From HGM04593 sp045660825 (lineage in GTDB: Bacteria; Bacteroidota; Bacteroidia; Bacteroidales; Bacteroidaceae), in the NCBI GenBank assembly GCA_045660825.1, contig JAZREN010000006.1, positions 1 to 47,951 of the forward strand: 47,951 bases of DNA, read 5' to 3'. Made by a program: the position numbers and the translations under genes. Shown piece by piece: positions 15,788 through 22,801 of this stretch; positions within the stretch are counted from its first letter, which is position 1; every line of letters begins with the position of its first letter. The notes under the pieces were generated by a model. The model searched no databases, was not told the origin of the DNA, and worked only from the letters and a program-made list of their open reading frames with translations.

Positions 15788-16465
15788 TCAGTCTTCCTCC
15801 GGTCTTAGTGTCGGCAAGCAGATGTGGTACTTAACTGCAATGACGCGTGTGAGGAACACTGCAGCGCCGCACATAAGGTGTGTTACCATCGGTGGCAAGC
15901 CAAGCATTGAGCACAACGCAAAAACAAGGCCGCCAATGATGCATGCCATGGCATATATCTCCTCGCGGAATATCAGTGGAACCTCATTGATTAGCACGTC
16001 GCGTATGACACCGCCGGCGGCACCTGTCATTGCACCCATTATTATTCCCACCCATATGGGCAATCCGCAGTCAATGGTCTTCTGTATACCCACAATGGTG
16101 AACAACGCAAGACCAATGGCGTCGAATATGAAGAATGTGCTGTGCATCTTTATCAGATGCTTGCGGAATATTATCACCCACAGCAGGGCAAGGCCTGTAC
16201 AGGCAAGGTAGAAACCGTCGTGCATCCAGAACACCGGCACGTTGAGCATCACGTCGCGTAATGTACCGCCGCCAATGGCTGTTGCCGCACCCACCACGTA
16301 GGCACCGAACCAGTCGAACCTCTTTGCCGATGCAAGGCGTATACCGCTTATGGCAAAGGCGAACGTACCCACAAAGTCTATTATCTGCAGGAATGTGATG
16401 TTCCTGAACCACTCAATCAACGAATCAATCATTTTTTGTCTTTTTGCTTTTACCTGTGTGGCCAC
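15788..16465 (-). CDS. TRIC-type (UPF0126/YicG-like) membrane channel
   Basis: 225 residues, seven predicted helices as two three-helix repeats plus one. Each repeat carries the family glycine motif: AIGGGTLRD (about 63-71) and AAGGVIRD (about 149-156). Prokaryotic TRIC proteins form trimeric cation channels; YicG-like members have been linked to glycine transport. The first 11 residues (MATQVKAKRQK) are polar, so M12 (16432) is an alternative start, but a -7 box at 16485-16492 fits the first ATG too. Confidence 0.88.
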   Translation of the reverse strand: MATQVKAKRQKMIDSLIEWFRNITFLQIIDFVGTFAFAISGIRLASAKRFDWFGAYVVGAATAIGGGTLRDVMLNVPVFWMHDGFYLACTGLALLWVIIFRKHLIKMHSTFFIFDAIGLALFTIVGIQKTIDCGLPIWVGIIMGAMTGAAGGVIRDVLINEVPLIFREEIYAMACIIGGLVFALCSMLGLPPMVTHLMCGAAVFLTRVIAVKYHICLPTLRPEED

Positions 16466-16484
16466 TTTATACCTATGATAGGTG

Positions 16485-16492
16485 CAAATTTA
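16485..16492 (-). promoter_or_regulatory. -7 box of the TRIC gene
   Basis: TAAATTTG on the minus strand, matching TAnnTTTG, 19 bases upstream of the ATG at 16465. The leader would be very short. Confidence 0.45.
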
Positions 16493-16552
16493 TAAATAAA
16501 AATGAGCTATGCGCAATTCTGTGCTGCCAATGTGAAAAAAAACAGTAGAAAA

Positions 16553-16584
16553 TTTGTTTAATAGAAACGTATACTCTATATTTG
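16553..16584 (+). promoter_or_regulatory. Promoter of the SPFH operon
   Basis: TTTG (16553-16556), 20 bases, then TATATTTG (16577-16584): a full match to the Bacteroidota sigma-ABfr promoter. Transcription would begin near 16591, leaving a leader of about 105 bases that contains the palindromic repeat at 16614-16664. Confidence 0.7.
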
Positions 16585-16613
16585 TGATATCAAAATAGTA
16601 TCATTTTGTAAAA

Positions 16614-16664
16614 GACTCTCCCTCTTGTGCAAGAGGGAGTACAGCAAATCCGGGAGTGAGATTG
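16614..16664. repeat. CTCCCTC palindromic repeat in the SPFH leader
   Basis: Inverted orientation: GACTCTCCCTCTTGTGC with AAGAGGGAG, then CCGGGAGTGAGATTG. It lies between a strong promoter and the SPFH start codon, so it would be transcribed as a 5' leader hairpin. Confidence 0.75.
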
Positions 16665-16696
16665 ACAAACCGTATAATTCCTAAATACTTATAACT

Positions 16697-17596
16697 ATGA
16701 ATGACGTTAATGCAAAGGTTCAGGGTACCGAAAAATTTATTGACCCTGCGAGTGGATGGTTGACTCTGTTTTTGACTATTGCCGGTTTCATTGGCGGTAT
16801 TGCCGTGCCGGCTGTGATGCTTGCCAACGAGCGTAGTGACTGGTGGGGACTCATGTTCCTCGTTCCCGTGGTGTGCATCATTTTCATGTGCGGCCTTTTC
16901 GTGGTAAACCCCAATGAAGGAACCGTAATCACCTTCTTTGGTAAATATGTGGGCACTGTGGTGAAGAACGGCTTCTTCTACTACAATCCGTTTGCAACAA
17001 AGAAGAGCATTTCACTGCGTGCACGTAACCTCAATGGCGAGCCCATCAAGGTTAACGATCTCATGGGTAACCCCATAATGATTGGTGCGGTGCTTGTGTG
17101 GAGAGTGAAGGATACCTTCAAGGCATCGTTCGAGGTGGACGACTATGCACGTTTTGTCGATGTGCAGAGCGAGGCTGCCATACGTAACCTTGCCGGTGCC
17201 TACCCATATGACAATATTGAGAACGAGGACGCAAGCATTACCCTGCGCAACGGTGGTGAGGAGGTAAACGAACTGCTTGAGAAGTCGCTTGCCGAGCGCC
17301 TTGCCATTGCCGGCATTGAGGTGATGGAGGCACGCATCAGCTACCTGGCCTATGCGCCCGAGATTGCCAGCGCAATGCTGCAGCGCCAGCAGGCAACAGC
17401 CATGGTTGCTGCCCGCCACAAAATAGTCGAGGGTGCTGTGAGCATGGTGCAGATGGCACTTGAACAGCTCTCTGAGAAAGAAATTATTGAGCTCGACGAT
17501 GAGAAGAAGGCTGCCATGGTGAGCAACCTTATGGTGGTGCTCACCAGTGACCGCGCTGCAACTCCGGTGGTTAACACAGGTACATTGTACCAGTAA
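16697..17596 (+). CDS. SPFH/band-7 domain membrane protein
   Basis: 299 residues. Two hydrophobic helices (about 20-40 and 48-70) anchor the protein. The SPFH domain follows (about 72-260, beginning NPNEGTVITFFGKYVGTV), with a helical region rich in Ala, Glu and Gln (ASAMLQRQQATAMVAARHKIVEGA) typical of band-7 proteins that assemble into large membrane rings. Molecular role in bacteria is mostly organising membrane proteins or proteases. It leads a three-gene unit: 15 bases to the RHH-like gene and then 5 bases to a small membrane protein. Confidence 0.9.
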   Translation: MNDVNAKVQGTEKFIDPASGWLTLFLTIAGFIGGIAVPAVMLANERSDWWGLMFLVPVVCIIFMCGLFVVNPNEGTVITFFGKYVGTVVKNGFFYYNPFATKKSISLRARNLNGEPIKVNDLMGNPIMIGAVLVWRVKDTFKASFEVDDYARFVDVQSEAAIRNLAGAYPYDNIENEDASITLRNGGEEVNELLEKSLAERLAIAGIEVMEARISYLAYAPEIASAMLQRQQATAMVAARHKIVEGAVSMVQMALEQLSEKEIIELDDEKKAAMVSNLMVVLTSDRAATPVVNTGTLYQ

Positions 17597-17611
17597 ACGA
17601 CAGCAGTGCGT

Positions 17612-17797
17612 ATGGCAAAAGATAAGAAGTCTTTTGTTCTCAGGATAAACGGCGAAACTATGTCGGCGCTCGAACGGTGGGCTGCCGACGAGTTCCGCAG
17701 TGTCAACGGCCAGCTCGAGTTCATCATCACCGATGCCCTGCGTAAGGCGGGCCGCCTGAGAAAAAATACGGATGAAAATGACGGAATAGTAGACTGA
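17612..17797 (+). CDS. Arc-like ribbon-helix-helix protein
   Basis: 61 residues from the ATG at 17612; a GTG two codons earlier (17606) is less likely. The sequence KKSFVLRINGETMSALERWAADEFRSVNGQLEFIITDALRKAGR fits an Arc/MetJ-type fold: a beta strand (FVLRI) and two helices, with the N-Q-x-E-x-I-I turn. In Bacteroidales such genes sit right behind SPFH genes; whether it binds DNA or its SPFH partner is not known to me. Confidence 0.75.
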   Translation: MAKDKKSFVLRINGETMSALERWAADEFRSVNGQLEFIITDALRKAGRLRKNTDENDGIVD

Positions 17798-17802
17798 CGC
17801 TT

Positions 17803-18120
17803 ATGGATGGATTGTTGAATTTTTCGGTAGCCTTTGTGCTTGTGGCATTTGCCGTGGTGGTGCTCATGGGCAAGGCTGACAGGATGATGGCAAAGTATAG
17901 ACTCACCTTCAAGGATGGCAAACTGAGGTTCGTGAAGTACCGCGAGTATGACGCCGCATGCGCCCGTCCGTTCTTTGCGCTTGCCCTCTTCGTTGTGGCG
18001 GTTTTTGTAGTTTTGGAATATGTTTTCCGTCCCATACCCGAGTGGTGTGCTCTACTGCCTTTGGCGGTTGTGCTGCCCATTGCGTTGTATATGGAGTTGA
18101 AGTGCAGGAAAAAGGAGTAG
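17803..18120 (+). CDS. Small membrane protein, DUF3784-like
   Basis: 105 residues with three hydrophobic segments (about 3-22, 56-73, 81-96) and a basic amphipathic part between the first two. It resembles the DUF3784 group only in size and topology; no motif confirms this. It starts five bases after the RHH-like stop, so it is translated from the same mRNA. Probable partner of the SPFH protein in the membrane. Confidence 0.65.
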   Translation: MDGLLNFSVAFVLVAFAVVVLMGKADRMMAKYRLTFKDGKLRFVKYREYDAACARPFFALALFVVAVFVVLEYVFRPIPEWCALLPLAVVLPIALYMELKCRKKE

Positions 18121-18158
18121 CCGGTAGCTGATAGCGCCTACTTTTGGTGCTATAAATG

Positions 18159-18187
18159 TTGTGATATTTGTTTTTTTATTATCTTCG
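18159..18187 (+). promoter_or_regulatory. Candidate nadA promoter
   Basis: TTG (18159-18161), 18 bases, then TATCTTCG (18180-18187), a TAnnTTTG variant that recurs before mutS2 and meaB in this window. Predicted start about 22 bases before the nadA ATG. Confidence 0.5.
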
Positions 18188-18216
18188 CCAAAGATATAAT
18201 GTAATTTATTTGAATT

Positions 18217-19197
18217 ATGATAAAGCAGGAATGGATTGAGAAGGGATACATTGATGAAGCAATCCCCGAAGGTATTGACCTGAAAACCGAGATACGCCGT
18301 TTGTGCGAGGAGAAGAACGCAGTGGTACTTGCGCACTATTATACCGATGGCACCATCCAGGATGTGGCCGATTTTGTGGGTGACAGCCTTGCCTTGGCGC
18401 AGATTGCCGAGAAGACAACAGCCGACATATTGGTGATGTGCGGTGTTCACTTCATGGCCGAGACAAACAAGATTCTGTCGCCCGAGAAGAAGGTGCTCAT
18501 CCCCGACCTGAACGCCGGCTGTTCGCTTGCCGAGAGCTGCCCTGCCGAGGAGTTGGCAAAGTTCAAGGCGCTGCACCCCGAGCACAAGGTGGTGGCTTAT
18601 GTGAACACATCGGCAGCCGTTAAGGCGCACACCGATATTGTGGTTACATCGACCAACGCGCGTGCCATTGTGGAGAGCTTCCCCAAGGACGAGAAGATTA
18701 TATTTGCCCCCGACAAGAACCTGGGTGGTTACCTGAATGCTGTTACAGGCCGTAACATGTTGTTGTGGAACGGTGGTTGCCACGTGCATGAGCAGTTCTC
18801 AATTGAGAAGATTGTTGAACTGAAGGCTGCGCACCCTGCGGCAAAGGTGCTTGCTCACCCCGAGTGCAAGAGTGGTGTGCTGGCGCTTGCCGATTTTGTG
18901 GGTTCTACTGCTGCGATACTTACCTTTGCCGAGAAGGACGATGCAACAGAGTTCATTGTGGCAACAGAGAGCGGTATCCTGCACGAGATGGTGAAGCGTT
19001 GCCCAGGCAAGGTATTCTTGCCAGTGCCGCCGTCAACAGGTCCTTGCGCTTGCAATGAGTGTGGCTACATGCGCCTGAATACGCTTGAGAAGCTCTATAA
19101 CACGCTCAAATATGAGTGGCCGGTAGTTGAACTTGACGAGGAACTGCGCACCCAGGCAAAGAAGCCTATTGTAAGGATGTTGGAGTTAAGTAAATAG
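18217..19197 (+). CDS. nadA: Quinolinate synthase
   Basis: 326 residues. NadA condenses iminoaspartate with dihydroxyacetone phosphate to quinolinate in de novo NAD synthesis and needs a [4Fe-4S] cluster. Expected cysteine ligands are visible in AGCSLAESC, HPEC and CACNECGYM. Other family blocks: VLAHYYTDGTIQDVADFVGDS-like N-terminus, CGVHFMAETNKIL and VPPSTGPC. nadB and nadC are not in the window. Confidence 0.95.
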   Translation: MIKQEWIEKGYIDEAIPEGIDLKTEIRRLCEEKNAVVLAHYYTDGTIQDVADFVGDSLALAQIAEKTTADILVMCGVHFMAETNKILSPEKKVLIPDLNAGCSLAESCPAEELAKFKALHPEHKVVAYVNTSAAVKAHTDIVVTSTNARAIVESFPKDEKIIFAPDKNLGGYLNAVTGRNMLLWNGGCHVHEQFSIEKIVELKAAHPAAKVLAHPECKSGVLALADFVGSTAAILTFAEKDDATEFIVATESGILHEMVKRCPGKVFLPVPPSTGPCACNECGYMRLNTLEKLYNTLKYEWPVVELDEELRTQAKKPIVRMLELSK

Positions 19198-19213
19198 TCC
19201 ACTAAAAAAAGAG

Positions 19214-19450
19214 TTTTTAGACAAAAGAACAAAAGAACAAAAGATTTTTTGCGATGCGATATTGTATTGGAGCCCCTCTCCAATATAAAAGTGTGCAATC
19301 AGTATAAAAGTGATAACCCGTTTTCCCTTTGAATACTGATTGCACACTTTATTGTCGCAAGTGGTCACCTGCGACACAATATCTACATCGCATGGAAATT
19401 TCATCCCAGTGGCGTTACCTTTTGTCCTTCTGTTCTTCTGTCTTATAAAA
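19214..19450. repeat. Structured inverted-repeat element B
   Basis: Ends: AGACAAAA-GAACAAAA-GAACAAAA-G at 19219-19243 and the inverted counterpart at 19419-19445, both with an 8-bp period. Core 19251-19391: outer stem GCGATG-CG-ATATTGT (19251-19265) with ACAATAT-CTA-CATCGC (19376-19391). Inside it are three hairpins: ATTGGAG/CTCCAAT (19266-19284), a perfect 18-bp stem (19288-19305/19333-19350) with a 27-base loop, and TGTCGCA/TGCGACA (19353-19376). Reading the minus strand, the loop contains GGGAAAACGGGTTATCACTT, which is shared with the elements at 20795 and 32468. No ORF. It lies between the converging nadA and hydrolase genes. Confidence 0.8.
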
Positions 19451-19540
19451 ACTTAAAGCCGTTGTTCCTCTTCAAGTGAGAGAGTTTGTTTATTTCTTAT
19501 TCCGCGGTTGTTGGGCGGGTGGTGTTTGCTTTATGCGCCT

Positions 19541-19717
19541 TGTAGGGGCAGACCGGTGTGTCTGCCCATTGTTTTAGAACTCCCTCCCGGCTAAAGCCGT
19601 ACTCCCTCTTTAAAAAGCGGGAGAGTTTTTTTGTTTGCTTCGCAGTTATTGGGCGAACACACCGGTTCGCCCCTACATGCGAGCGCCTTGTAGGGACACG
19701 GCATGCCGTGTCCCTAC
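19541..19717. repeat. Cluster of GTAGGG palindromes with one CTCCCTC unit
   Basis: Contains TGTAGGGGCAGACCGGTGTG..CTGCCCA (19541-19568), a CTCCCTC-family unit (19578-19632), GGGCGAACACACCGG..CGCCCCTACA (19651-19677) and GTAGGGACACGGCATGCCG..TCCCTAC (19689-19717). Two unrelated palindrome families are interleaved here. No gene is seen between 19451 and 19783. Confidence 0.8.
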
Positions 19718-19783
19718 GTTGAGTATTATTCTATTTTTAAGGCTCAAAGGGCGGAAAGGACTAAAAGGCGAATGACACAAATC

Positions 19784-20731
19784 TCACTCCTTTATGAACT
19801 TTATCATCGTTGATACAAGTTCAGCTTTCAATGGCAGGTCGGGGTTGCTGTATGTTGCCAACTGCGCCATCTGTTGCATTGTGTCGCAATGCTTGAGCAC
19901 ATGGTTCATATCCTTTATTATATATAAGGATGATGTGGGCTGTGCGGCGTGCAGTTTGTCGGCCTCGTCAGTACCCACCTGAATATCCTTGTCGCCCTGC
20001 AGAATGAGCACAGGGATGTCCAGCTTGGCAATCTCAATGGCGGGGTTGTAGGCGAACCATGAGATGAGGTAGGGCTGGACGCTTGGGCGGTAGAGCGCAG
20101 AGAGATAGAAGGGAACCTTCTCTACGGTGCGTCCCTCGCGCAGCTCCTTGCAGATGGCCGCCGACTCCTGCTGAATCTGCATTGGCTGGCTCTGTAGCTG
20201 CTTTTCGAGGATTTCGTATGCCGGGCTGCCACAGCCTGCTATTGAGACGTAGGCTTTCACGGCCTTGCAACGGCTTGCAGCAACCATGCCTATGAGCGAG
20301 CCCTCGCTGTGCCCTGCGATGACAACCTTGTTGAAACGGGCATCGGTGCCAAGCATGTTTGTCCATGCTGCTGCATCGTCAATATAGTGGTCGAAACGCA
20401 AATCCTCTTCCTTGCTGCCTGCGGCTGAGCTCTTGCCAATGCCGCGCTTGTCGTAGCGCACTGTGGCAATGCCGTTGGCTGCGAGTTCCTGAGCAAGGTA
20501 GAGCAGTGAGTTGTTGGTCATGGTGGTGCCTATGCTGTTGCCGTTCATGTCAGTTGGCCCGCTGCCGGCAATGATGAGTACCACGGGGCAGGGAAAGGTG
20601 CTGTCATCGGGGAGCATGAGCTTGCCGTGTATGTCGCCGGTAGGGGTGTGGAGAGTGATCTCCTCTTCAGCGGCATGGAGTGTTGCTGTTGCAAGCAGCA
20701 GCGCTGCAAAGAGTGTAAATAGACGTTTCAT
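19784..20731 (-). CDS. Secreted alpha/beta hydrolase
   Basis: 315 residues with signal peptide (1-20, ending LHA). The serine-hydrolase nucleophile elbow is AGHSEGS (S142); an aspartate in LQGDKDIQVGTDEA and a histidine in DMNHVLK complete the triad. An oxyanion-type turn IAGSGPTDMNGNS precedes it. The pattern fits the dienelactone-hydrolase/acyl-esterase-like group common in Bacteroidales. Substrate unknown; probably periplasmic ester hydrolysis. Confidence 0.88.
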   Translation of the reverse strand: MKRLFTLFAALLLATATLHAAEEEITLHTPTGDIHGKLMLPDDSTFPCPVVLIIAGSGPTDMNGNSIGTTMTNNSLLYLAQELAANGIATVRYDKRGIGKSSAAGSKEEDLRFDHYIDDAAAWTNMLGTDARFNKVVIAGHSEGSLIGMVAASRCKAVKAYVSIAGCGSPAYEILEKQLQSQPMQIQQESAAICKELREGRTVEKVPFYLSALYRPSVQPYLISWFAYNPAIEIAKLDIPVLILQGDKDIQVGTDEADKLHAAQPTSSLYIIKDMNHVLKHCDTMQQMAQLATYSNPDLPLKAELVSTMIKFIKE

Positions 20732-20748
20732 GGTCGCTTGGTTTTTGA

Positions 20749-20779
20749 CAAAAATATATAATTTTTTGATTTCAACAAA
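20749..20779 (-). promoter_or_regulatory. Promoter of the secreted hydrolase gene
   Basis: Minus strand TTTG (20779-20776), 19 bases, TATTTTTG (20756-20749): both boxes match the Bacteroidota consensus. The -7 box lies 17 bases from the ATG at 20731. Confidence 0.7.
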
Positions 20780-20794
20780 GAAACGGTATTTTAA

Positions 20795-21068
20795 TTGGAC
20801 AGAAGTACATAAACCAACGTGCCGTTGGTTACATAAGGTTTTAAAATAAGACTCAAAAATGACATTCCAAACTGTGATTTTTTGTTACTTTCTGCTATTA
20901 GATATGTTTGTCGCTAGTAAAACTACGCGACAATGAAGGGCTTGAATCTGTGGCAATGGGAAAACAAGTTCTCACCTTGACACAGGTTCAAGCCCTTTAA
21001 ACTTGGAAATATTTCCAATGTCCTATCTAATAGCAGAAAGCCTTATGTCCTTTTGTCCTTATGTCCAA
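20795..21068. repeat. Structured inverted-repeat element C
   Basis: Ends: TTGGACAGAAGTACATAA (20795-20812) and the inverted TTATGTCC...TTATGTCCAA (about 21043-21068). Core: perfect 17-bp outer stem CTTTCTGCTATTAGATA (20888-20904) with 21024-21040. Inside: TTGTCGC/GCGACAA (20908-20933), a 17-bp stem with one wobble (20936-20952/20981-20997) and a 28-base loop, and TTGGAAAT/ATTTCCAA (21003-21018). The loop contains GGGAAAACAAGTTCTCAC. The order of the three hairpins is that of element B read on the other strand, and the stems differ in sequence. An extra hairpin ACCAACG/CGTTGGT lies near the left end. Confidence 0.8.
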
Positions 21069-21118
21069 AAAAAATAGGCGGACACATTGGTCCACCTATG
21101 AAAGTCATATGTCTTGTA

Positions 21119-22330
21119 TTACATTTTGCTGCCGAACTTGCCGCCACCCAGCTTGCCGCCGGTCTTTGCACCGCCGGTGCTCTTGGCTGCGAAGATGTTC
21201 TCGCCATAGTTCACGGCCTTGAAGCCTGCATCCTGCTTGCGTCGGAAGGCTATCTCAATGAGACGGTCAATGAGGTCTGTGAAATTGATGCCGCTGTACT
21301 CCCAAAGGTAGAACGAGAGTGAACCGGGGATGGTGTTGATTTCGTTGACGAAGATTTCGCCTGTAGCCTCGTCGATGATGAAGTCGATGCGTGCCACGCC
21401 GTCGCATGAGAGTGCACGGAAGGTGTCGCAGGCAGCCTTCTGAATGAAATCGGTGCTCTCCTTTGGAAGGTTGGCGGGTATCTCGCGTACGGTTGACTGC
21501 ATGCCCTGTGACTGCTTGCCACCGCCGTTCATGTACTTGTCCTGGTATGAGAGAATCTCGCCGCTGCGCACGGGAACCTCGCAAACCGATGGCTGGCACT
21601 CATAGTAGTTACCGAGCACGGCGCAGTTCACCTCCTTGAGCTTCTGTACGTATTTCTCGATGATTACGCGGCTGGTGAATGAGATTGCATAGTCAACGGC
21701 GTCGAGCAGCTCCTCGCGGTTGTGTGCTGCGCGGATACCGACGCTTGAACCGCTGTTGGCGGGCTTAACGATAACAGGGTAGCCAAGCTTGGCCTCAATG
21801 CCGGCAACGGTCTCGTCCTGCTTGTCGCTCCACTGCTTGTCGCTGAACCAGTAATAGTCGATGACGGGGATGCCACACTCCTTGAGAATCATCTTCATGG
21901 TAATCTTGTCCATGCCGTTGGCCGATGCAAGGGTGTTGCAGCCTGTGTATGGGATGCCCGAGAACTCCATGACACCCTGGAAGGTCCCGTCCTCGCAGTT
22001 TGTGCCGTGCAGGGCGGGGAGAATGACATCAAGACGTGTCACCACCTCTTTCTGGAACAGACCCTTCTTGGTGCGGTAGAGGTTTGTATCGCCATAGATG
22101 GGCTTCATGTACACCTCTTCACACATTGCGAGGAGTTTCTTTGGATCGCGGTAGTTGGCTACATTGCGCAGTGCCTCGCCGGTGTACCATTTGCCCTCCT
22201 TGGTGATGTATATGGGGGTTATCTCATACTTTTCTATGTCCATTGCAGCCATTGCCTGGTTGGCTGTGATTACTGAAATCTCGTTCTCGACGGAGCGACC
22301 GCCAAAAACAACTCCTACGTTTGTCTTCAT
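21119..22330 (-). CDS. D-Ala-D-Ala ligase-like ATP-grasp enzyme
   Basis: 403 residues, about 70-100 more than a standard Ddl. ATP-grasp features: N-terminal GVVFGGRSVENEIS, ALHGTNCEDGTFQG, KPANSGSSVGI, RIDFIIDEATGEIFVNEINTIPGS. The LSFYLWEYSGI block after the metal-binding Asn replaces the MPGFT-type sequence of classic Ddl. The last ~30 residues are a Gly/Lys tail (GGAKTGGKLGGGKFGSKM). It would join two D-amino acids or related acids using ATP. The gene lies downstream of a MurF-like ligase and an alpha/beta hydrolase on the same strand, with a 471-base repeat-filled gap. I leave the gene symbol open because it may not be the essential Ddl. Confidence 0.85.
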   Translation of the reverse strand: MKTNVGVVFGGRSVENEISVITANQAMAAMDIEKYEITPIYITKEGKWYTGEALRNVANYRDPKKLLAMCEEVYMKPIYGDTNLYRTKKGLFQKEVVTRLDVILPALHGTNCEDGTFQGVMEFSGIPYTGCNTLASANGMDKITMKMILKECGIPVIDYYWFSDKQWSDKQDETVAGIEAKLGYPVIVKPANSGSSVGIRAAHNREELLDAVDYAISFTSRVIIEKYVQKLKEVNCAVLGNYYECQPSVCEVPVRSGEILSYQDKYMNGGGKQSQGMQSTVREIPANLPKESTDFIQKAACDTFRALSCDGVARIDFIIDEATGEIFVNEINTIPGSLSFYLWEYSGINFTDLIDRLIEIAFRRKQDAGFKAVNYGENIFAAKSTGGAKTGGKLGGGKFGSKM

Positions 22331-22453
22331 TGCTGTTATATTTGTTTTTTGTTTGGTTCTATTTATTATTAAATGTTTTAACTGTAACCTTTCGCTTTCC
22401 GGTTTCCTAAAAAGGCGTAAATGCCGGTATTCTGTGGACCCTTACGGTTGTTT

Positions 22454-22789
22454 TCAATCTCCCTCCCGGCTTTGCTTTTTTTTCAATCTCCTTCCCCCTT
22501 CGGGTACTCCCTCTTAGGCTTTAAGAGGGAGAGTTTTTAGTAGCTCCTCCGCTTTTGAAAGAGGACAATGCGAATAAGCATTGTTTGCGACGAAGGGAGG
22601 TTTATCTCCCCAGAGGAGTGCCGAAGGCTTAACCACGCAGTGACGGAGGAGATAGCGTGTATTATTCAATCTTCCTCCCGGCTTTGCCGTACTCCCTCTT
22701 AGACTTTAAGAGGGAGAGTTTTTAAAAGCTCCTCCTCTTTTGAAAGAGGGACAATTTTTATTTATTGTACCGCTTGCGGTGGAGGAGAT
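22454..22789. repeat. Large CTCCCTC palindrome array between murF-like and ddl-like genes
   Basis: Contains a truncated unit (22454-22480), a full unit (22484-22539), an inverted unit carrying a ~60-base internal insertion (22543-22654), a full unit (22667-22725) and an inverted unit (22729-22789). Orientation alternates as in 7931-8199. It separates two genes that look functionally coupled. 22331-22453 is AT-rich and I see nothing else in it. Confidence 0.8.
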
Positions 22790-22801
22790 AGATATTTGTA
22801 T

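Noticed and set aside
17012..17730. Minus-strand frames over the SPFH gene
   Set aside because: Shadows of the SPFH and RHH-like coding sequences with no independent start signals.
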